A stretch of DNA of 64,000 nt, taken from contig JFLG01000001.1 in NCBI GenBank assembly GCA_000634735.1, positions 62,001-126,000 of the forward strand, read 5' to 3'. Position numbers and translations under genes: made by a program. The notes below the pieces were generated by a model that was given only the letters and a program-made list of their open reading frames with translations, was not told where the DNA came from and made no database searches. Every line of letters begins with the position of its first letter. Positions within the stretch are counted from its first letter, which is position 1. This stretch comes from Prochlorococcus sp. scB241_528N17. Lineage in GTDB: Bacteria; Cyanobacteriota; Cyanobacteriia; PCC-6307; Cyanobiaceae. Positions 58,978 through 64,000 of the stretch are shown in pieces.

Positions 58978-60102
58978 ATGGCTGATTTTTACCAAATACT
59001 TGGAGTTTCAAGAGATGCTGATGCGGATACCCTGAAAAGGGCTTATAGAAAATTAGCAAGACAATATCATCCTGATGTTAATAAAGAACCTGGTGCTGAA
59101 GATAAGTTTAAAGAAATTGGTAAGGCTTATGAAGCATTAGCTGATCCTGAAACAAGAGCTAGATATGATCAGTTTGGAGAGGCTGGCCTTGGAGGTGCTG
59201 CTGGAATGCCTGACATGGGCGATATGGGTGGCTTTGCAGATTTATTTGAAACTTTTTTTAATGGCTTTGGTGGACAAAATCCTCAGGGTGGAAGATCTCA
59301 AAGAAGAGGCCCTCAACAAGGAGATGATCTAAGGTATGACCTTAATGTTGACTTTAAAGATGCAATATTTGGCCAACAAAGAGAAATTAAAATTCCTCAT
59401 CTTGAGACATGTGAAGTCTGTAGGGGAACAGGAGCTAAACCAGGTACAGGACCAAAAACTTGTGCAACATGTGGGGGAAGTGGACAAGTTAGAAGAGCTA
59501 CAAGAACACCTTTTGGTAATTTTACACAAGTAGCTGAATGTCCTTCATGTAATGGGGCTGGCCAGATAATTGCAGATCCATGTGTAACTTGCGGCGGTAA
59601 TGGCGTAAAGCAAGTCAGAAAAAAATTAAGAATTAATATTCCTGCAGGAGTTGATACTGGCACTAAATTAAGAGTTTCCGGCGAGGGAAATGTAGGTTTG
59701 AAAGGGGGGCCCCCTGGAGATCTTTATGTTTTTATAAAGGTTAAGAATGATTCAAAACTTAAAAGAGATGGTGTAACTATTTACTCGGAGGTAGCAGTGA
59801 GTTATTTACAGGCTATTTTAGGTGACACTGTAAAAATTACTACAGTTGATGGAGATGTTGATTTAAAAATTCCAAGTGGTATTCAGCCAAATACAACTCT
59901 TTCACTTGAGAATAAAGGGGTACCTAGACTTGGAAACCCGGTTGCTAGAGGGAATCATGAAGTCTTAGTAAAAGTAAAATTACCAACTCGTATAACTGAC
60001 GCAGAACGTGAGCTTTTAGAGGGTTTAGCTTCTCAATATTCAGATAAAAATATTAATTCCAGCAGTGGACTGTTTAGTAAATTATTTGGTAAAGAATCTT
60101 AA
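58978..60102 (+). CDS. dnaJ: Chaperone DnaJ (Hsp40)
   Basis: 374 residues, type I. J domain 1-70 with HPD in [11 protein letters not shown], a Gly/Phe-rich and Met-rich linker (about 75-120), then four zinc-binding CxxCxGxG repeats ([32 protein letters not shown]) between about 142 and 204, and the C-terminal substrate domain. It delivers clients to DnaK and stimulates its ATPase. The stop overlaps the next start by one base. Confidence 0.97.
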   Translation: MADFYQILGVSRDADADTLKRAYRKLARQYHPDVNKEPGAEDKFKEIGKAYEALADPETRARYDQFGEAGLGGAAGMPDMGDMGGFADLFETFFNGFGGQNPQGGRSQRRGPQQGDDLRYDLNVDFKDAIFGQQREIKIPHLETCEVCRGTGAKPGTGPKTCATCGGSGQVRRATRTPFGNFTQVAECPSCNGAGQIIADPCVTCGGNGVKQVRKKLRINIPAGVDTGTKLRVSGEGNVGLKGGPPGDLYVFIKVKNDSKLKRDGVTIYSEVAVSYLQAILGDTVKITTVDGDVDLKIPSGIQPNTTLSLENKGVPRLGNPVARGNHEVLVKVKLPTRITDAERELLEGLASQYSDKNINSSSGLFSKLFGKES

Positions 60103-60332
60103 TGACTTCCTTTAAGCATTTGGATCTTAAATCTGTTCCATGTCCTTTAAATGTTGTCAAAATTAAATTGGCTTTGGAGAAGCTATCTAAAAATGAACAA
60201 CTTATTGTTGAACTAGATAAAGGTGAACCAGAAGAAATGGTATTAAACAATTTAAAAGAGATGGGATGTTTGTTTAAACAAATCAAAGAAAGTGAAAAAT
60301 TTATAAAAATAAAAATATTGAATGAAAACTAA
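60102..60332 (+). CDS. TusA/SirA-like sulfurtransferase-fold protein
   Basis: 76 residues. HLDLKSVPCPLNVVKIKLAL (6-25) has the TusA Cys-Pro pair (C14-P15), with Asn where the usual C-P-x-P has the second Pro. LIVELDKGEPEEMVLNNL follows, as in the family. TusA members relay persulfide sulfur to tRNA thiolation or cofactor synthesis; the partner is unknown. The start overlaps dnaJ by one base and the end overlaps rsgA by 11 bases, so it is translationally embedded in this operon. Confidence 0.8.
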   Translation: MTSFKHLDLKSVPCPLNVVKIKLALEKLSKNEQLIVELDKGEPEEMVLNNLKEMGCLFKQIKESEKFIKIKILNEN

Positions 60333-61239
60333 TAGTAAATATTTAGGTTTAGTTACGAAAAAATTTAATGATTTTTTTTTAGTTGATTTAAAAAATCAAG
60401 AAAACTCTGGAAGTAGCCAGAAAATTTTATGTAAGGTTAAGAAGTCTATAAATTTCAAGGATCAATTAATTTATGTTGGAGACGAAGTAGCGATTGAAAA
60501 AATTGATTTTAAAAGTAAACGCGCAATAATAACAGGTTTAAAAAAAAGAAAAAATCTTTTAGTTAGACCCTCAGTTGCAAATATTTCTAACATATACGTT
60601 ACTTTTTCCGTTGAAGAACCAGAGTTAAATTTATCTCAAGTTAATAGGTTTTTGATATCAGCAGAATCAATAGGAGTTGAAGTCTCATTAGTTTTGACAA
60701 AGTGTGATTTAATTTCTGATAAAAGAAGATCATATCTACTTGATAAATTTGAGACATGGGGTTACCAAGTAATAACTTTAAATTTCCAGAAATCTGATTG
60801 CTTTAAAAATTTATTAGCCGAGGTAAAGCAAAAAGAATGTTCAATTTTTATGGGTCCATCCGGAGTTGGCAAAACTACTTTGCTAAATATGATTATTCCA
60901 GGTCTTCAAAATAGTACTTCTCCAGTTTCCAAAAAAATTAAGAGAGGAAAAAATACTACTCGAAATGTTGAGTTATTTTCTATTTCGAATCAAAGTTACA
61001 TTGTGGATACTCCTGGTTTTAATATGCAACCTCCAGAGGTTGATATTAAGTTGTTACCAAATCTTTATTCAGAAATATATAAACAGGTAATCCAAGAGGG
61101 AATTAAGTGTAAATTTCGTAACTGCTTACATTTAAACGATGAGGGATGTAATTTAAATAAATCCTTCGAAAGATATTCTTTTTATAAAGAAATGATTGAG
61201 TCTTCTAAGAGTCACTATTATCAAAACCAGGAAGATTAA
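60322..61239 (+). CDS. rsgA: Ribosome small subunit-dependent GTPase RsgA
   Basis: 305 residues. An OB-fold (about 1-90) precedes the circularly permuted GTPase: G4 TKCDLI near 128, then G1 [11 protein letters not shown] near 178, G2 TTRN and G3 VDTPGF. The zinc motif is C-x4-C-x-H-x5-C in [14 protein letters not shown]. It assists late 30S maturation. It overlaps the TusA-like gene by 11 bases and the convergent ebfC by 35 bases. Confidence 0.95.
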   Translation: MKTNSKYLGLVTKKFNDFFLVDLKNQENSGSSQKILCKVKKSINFKDQLIYVGDEVAIEKIDFKSKRAIITGLKKRKNLLVRPSVANISNIYVTFSVEEPELNLSQVNRFLISAESIGVEVSLVLTKCDLISDKRRSYLLDKFETWGYQVITLNFQKSDCFKNLLAEVKQKECSIFMGPSGVGKTTLLNMIIPGLQNSTSPVSKKIKRGKNTTRNVELFSISNQSYIVDTPGFNMQPPEVDIKLLPNLYSEIYKQVIQEGIKCKFRNCLHLNDEGCNLNKSFERYSFYKEMIESSKSHYYQNQED

Positions 61240-61555
61240 GATTTAATCCACCAGTCAAATCATTCATCCTTTCTTTCATAGTTGTAGTTGATAATTCATG
61301 AGCTTTTTGAATAGCTTGAAGGATGTTTTGCTCTATTTGTTCTTTATTTGCATTTAAGATATTTTCTTGTACTTCTACCTTTAAAGGAAGTTGGTTTCCA
61401 CTAATCCAAACTTTTATCATCTCATCATCACTTTTGCCTTCAATCTCCATATTTTCAAGTTCATCTTGTAATTTTTGAGCATCTTGCTGAATTTGCTTAG
61501 CTTTTTTAAAAGCTTCTGTAAGTTGTCCAAAGTTAGGAAGTCCAAAACCCGCCAT
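61205..61555 (-). CDS. ebfC: YbaB/EbfC family nucleoid-associated protein
   Basis: 116 residues. [20 protein letters not shown] and [14 protein letters not shown], then [19 protein letters not shown] form the helix-sheet-helix of the family, which binds DNA as a tweezer-like dimer. The C-terminal [11 protein letters not shown] is usual in cyanobacterial members. Its last 35 bases overlap rsgA on the other strand. Downstream of murC and murB in the same direction, it is probably in their transcript. Confidence 0.88.
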   Translation of the reverse strand: MAGFGLPNFGQLTEAFKKAKQIQQDAQKLQDELENMEIEGKSDDEMIKVWISGNQLPLKVEVQENILNANKEQIEQNILQAIQKAHELSTTTMKERMNDLTGGLNLNLPGFDNSDS

Positions 61556-61572
61556 TTTGTAAAAACGTTTCT

Positions 61573-62466
61573 TTAGTTAGGATAGTCAAAACCAATCATT
61601 CTTACTTCCGGTTGCAAATAAATCCCTTCGTTTTGTAGTACTTTTTGTTGAATTACTGTTATTAATTCATAAATATCTTTTGAACTTGCTGAAGAAGTGT
61701 TAATTATAAAATTTGAATGCATTGTAGAAATTTCAGCACCGCCAATTTTAAATCCCTTTAAACCCATATCATCAATTAATTTTGCTGCATAATTATTTTC
61801 AGGATTTTTAAAAACACTACCAAAACTTGGTTGATGATAGGGTTGTGTTTCTGTTTTTAATTTAAGGTTATTTTTGGTTGTTTGAATTAATTGTTCTATA
61901 TTTCCATTAGGTTCAAAATGTAATTTTGCACTAATAATTGTTAAATCATTTCTTTGAAAAGAGCTAAATCTATACTCAAAATTGATATCTTTTTTTTCAA
62001 TTTCAAGTTTTTCAAGAGTTTTATTATTAATAACTTTTACGGAAATAAGATTTTTTGCTAGCGATAAATTACCTGTGCCAGCATTCATATAAATTGCTCC
62101 TCCTAATGTTCCTGGAATTCCGACTGCCCATTCCCCTCCTTGTAATCCATTTTTAGCAAGAGAATTAGATAATGTTGGGAGCATTACACCTGCTTCCGCT
62201 TCAATAATTCCTGAATGTGGTTCTATCTTTAGTGATTTCAATTTTTTTGCACAAATAATTAAGCCTTTTATGAAAATATTATTTATTAAAAGATTTGAAC
62301 CTGCGCCAATTATTTGACATCTTTGTTTATTTAAATTAGCCCATTTTATTAGATATGAAAGTTCTTCAACGCTTCTTGGCTCAGCAAAATATTCAGCTAC
62401 TCCTCCCACTTTTATAGTTGTATAACTACTTAAATTACAGTTTTCAGAGAAAATTTTTTTTAACAT
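61573..62466 (-). CDS. murB: UDP-N-acetylenolpyruvoylglucosamine reductase
   Basis: 297 residues. FAD-binding segments [12 protein letters not shown] and [32 protein letters not shown] carries the catalytic Ser, and the C-terminal LQPEVRMIG the Glu. Length and these features fit the type IIa MurB of Gram-positive bacteria and cyanobacteria. It makes UDP-MurNAc. It is 17 bases upstream of ebfC and 20 bases downstream of murC on the same strand. Confidence 0.95.
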   Translation of the reverse strand: MLKKIFSENCNLSSYTTIKVGGVAEYFAEPRSVEELSYLIKWANLNKQRCQIIGAGSNLLINNIFIKGLIICAKKLKSLKIEPHSGIIEAEAGVMLPTLSNSLAKNGLQGGEWAVGIPGTLGGAIYMNAGTGNLSLAKNLISVKVINNKTLEKLEIEKKDINFEYRFSSFQRNDLTIISAKLHFEPNGNIEQLIQTTKNNLKLKTETQPYHQPSFGSVFKNPENNYAAKLIDDMGLKGFKIGGAEISTMHSNFIINTSSASSKDIYELITVIQQKVLQNEGIYLQPEVRMIGFDYPN

Positions 62467-62486
62467 AAATTAGTTATTTATTTTTA

Positions 62487-63893
62487 TTATTTTTTTTCAT
62501 TTAAAATTGACCAGAAATTATGACAATCACCAGCTCCCATATTCAAAATTAAATCCCCTTTTTGAGTTAATTCGTAAAAATTCTTTGTAACTTCATAATA
62601 ATTATTAACGTAACTAACATTTTTATTTTTTTTATAAATCAGATCAGTAATAATTTTCGAAGTAATTTTATCTTCGTTTCCCTCTCCTGCTCCATAAATA
62701 CTTGTTACATAAATAACATCTGCTTTTGATAATTCTTCAGCGAATTCTTTATTAAATTGCTTTACTCGAGAATATCTATGAGGTTGAAATAAAGCAATTA
62801 ATCTATTTTTTTGAAATTTATTATTATTTTTTTCCTTAATGAATAATCTTCCTAATTTAATCGTCTCTTTTATTTCGTTTGGGTGATGTGCATAATCATC
62901 ATATAAACTTCTTTCATCTATTTGGCCTCTAAATTCAAATCTTTTTTTTGGTAGTTTTAAATATTTTAAATTTTTCTTAATTTCTATAAAATCTACTCCT
63001 ATCATTCTGGAAGCTGCTATTGCTGCGGTGATATTGGATAGATTGTGTAGTCCTGGAATTGGAATATTTAAATTACTAATAAAATTTCCATTTTCATAAT
63101 ATTTTCCAATTGTATACTTTGAATTAATTTCAGTCGGGATTATTGCATATGTTACGTTTTCAGCCGTAGAGTTTGACCATTTACAATTTGAATAAAAATT
63201 TTTTCTTGAGGTTTCACAATCAAAATTAAGTAATAATTTTTTAGAGTTTTTAGCGAAACTTTTAAAAGAAGATATGACTTCACTTAAATTAGAAAAGTGA
63301 TCGCAATGATCAAAATCAATGTTATTTATTATTCCGATATCAGATTTATATTTGTCAATAGTTCCATCAGATTCATCAACTTCAGCTACTAAGTATTTTG
63401 TATTTTCTAAATGACAATTAGAGTTGTAAATAGGAATTATTCCTCCAGTTATTGAAGAAGAATTACGCGTACATAACTCAAGTATCGTAGAAAGAAATGT
63501 ACTAGTTGATGTTTTTCCGTGGCTGCCTGCTATCGCCAATGCAGTATAAGTGTGCATTAGCATTGCAAGTATCTCTGAACGATGTTTTATTGATAAATTT
63601 TTTTCTTTGCAATACGAAAATTCTTCATTTTCTGGCTTGATTGCGGAACTTACAACAAAATTAATCAATCTGTTGGTAAATTTTGAAGTAACAAATTCAA
63701 TATTTTGTCGAACTTGAGAAGTAAAGATTAATGCACCTAGTTTCTCCAATTTATTAGTTTCATCGTTTTTAACTAAATCAGATCCTGAAACTGAACAACC
63801 TTTTTTAATTAAACCCATTGCTAATGCTGACATCCCAATACCTCCGATCCCAATAAAATGAAAATGACTTTTCAAATGTAATTTTTTATCCAA
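62487..63893 (-). CDS. murC: UDP-N-acetylmuramate-L-alanine ligase
   Basis: 468 residues from a TTG start (63891-63893); the frame closes two codons upstream. An N-terminal Rossmann motif FHFIGIGGIGMSALAMGL (11-28), the ATP loop AGSHGKTSTST (122-132) and YDDYAHHPNEI near 318 identify Mur ligase C. It adds L-alanine to UDP-MurNAc. murB follows. The 107 bases beyond its start up to the window edge contain no complete gene. Confidence 0.95.
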   Translation of the reverse strand: MDKKLHLKSHFHFIGIGGIGMSALAMGLIKKGCSVSGSDLVKNDETNKLEKLGALIFTSQVRQNIEFVTSKFTNRLINFVVSSAIKPENEEFSYCKEKNLSIKHRSEILAMLMHTYTALAIAGSHGKTSTSTFLSTILELCTRNSSSITGGIIPIYNSNCHLENTKYLVAEVDESDGTIDKYKSDIGIINNIDFDHCDHFSNLSEVISSFKSFAKNSKKLLLNFDCETSRKNFYSNCKWSNSTAENVTYAIIPTEINSKYTIGKYYENGNFISNLNIPIPGLHNLSNITAAIAASRMIGVDFIEIKKNLKYLKLPKKRFEFRGQIDERSLYDDYAHHPNEIKETIKLGRLFIKEKNNNKFQKNRLIALFQPHRYSRVKQFNKEFAEELSKADVIYVTSIYGAGEGNEDKITSKIITDLIYKKNKNVSYVNNYYEVTKNFYELTQKGDLILNMGAGDCHNFWSILNEKK

Positions 63894-64000
63894 TGTTTAT
63901 CTTTTACTTAAATCAAAATAACTTGTAGGTAAAATTTTGCTATTTTTTCTTAAAAAAAAAAATGTTTTTTTTCTTGAATTAATACAAAACTAGACTTATT
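63894..64000. promoter_or_regulatory. Upstream region of murC and of an outside rightward gene
   Basis: This is an AT-rich gap with a run of A and then T near 63952-63972. On the plus strand TTGAAT (63974-63979) is followed, at 17 bases, by TATT at the very edge, so a rightward promoter may be cut by the window end. In related genomes gap2 follows murC here; that is recalled, not seen. Confidence 0.25.

Noticed and set aside
63950-63975. Terminator from the A-run/T-run near the right edge
   Set aside because: Pairing is only A with T without a GC clamp, and it lies upstream of murC rather than downstream of a gene.

Overview
The window is a dense, very AT-rich, cyanobacterial core-genome segment. 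Gene content and order point to a high-light-adapted Prochlorococcus. The order dnaN - PRC-barrel gene - purL - purF - gyrA-family - TPR - queG - DUF502 - nusB - ftsY - SpoIIE phosphatase - argH - RRM protein - dusA - msrB - grpE - dnaJ - tusA-like - rsgA - ybaB/ebfC - murB - murC is the order I know from the start of Prochlorococcus chromosomes, and mazG/speE/speB/gcvT ... thrC is the other end of the same circle. The window therefore crosses the conventional coordinate zero of the chromosome. I see no mobile element, tRNA, rRNA, CRISPR array or prophage.

Layout. 1-10269 is a long rightward run: mazG (cut by the window edge), speE and speB (polyamines), gcvT, aspS, pyrG, then the tightly packed queE-queC-pabB-pabC (7-deazaguanine and folate precursors). 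10242-17384 holds leftward cobA, rightward MFS transporter and ppk, a group 2 sigma factor, a phytol/dolichol-kinase-like membrane protein, and leftward aroG-type DAHP synthase. 17482-31304 holds acnB, a ClC transporter, purU, a ThiO-like oxidase, dnaK, aroE, rpsF, argG, small cyanobacterial proteins, mraY and a sucrose-phosphate synthase. 31506-39751 holds uvrA and recN (leftward), then an ABC1-family kinase, a DUF1400 protein and thrC (rightward).

39752-40088 is the only gene-free stretch over 300 bases. It lies directly upstream of dnaN and carries a cluster of near-consensus DnaA boxes in AT-rich DNA, so it is the best candidate for the replication origin. A good sigma-70 type promoter for dnaN lies at its right edge.

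Right of the origin, dnaN, a PRC-barrel protein, purL and purF run rightward and meet a leftward gyrA-family/TPR/queG group. DUF502, nusB, ftsY (with a near-perfect 30-bp tandem repeat), a PP2C/SpoIIE phosphatase, argH and a glycine-repeat RNA-binding protein follow. After dusA, a rightward msrB, grpE, dnaJ, tusA-like, rsgA series meets a leftward ebfC, murB, murC series.

Shared themes: tRNA queuosine synthesis (queE, queC, queG), the DnaK-GrpE-DnaJ chaperone cycle split across the origin, cell-wall synthesis (mraY, murB, murC), purine, pyrimidine and arginine synthesis, and extreme compaction, with seven convergent gene pairs overlapping at their 3' ends. The most interesting regulatory observation is a K-box-like element upstream of dnaK with a related element, in the opposite orientation, upstream of grpE.
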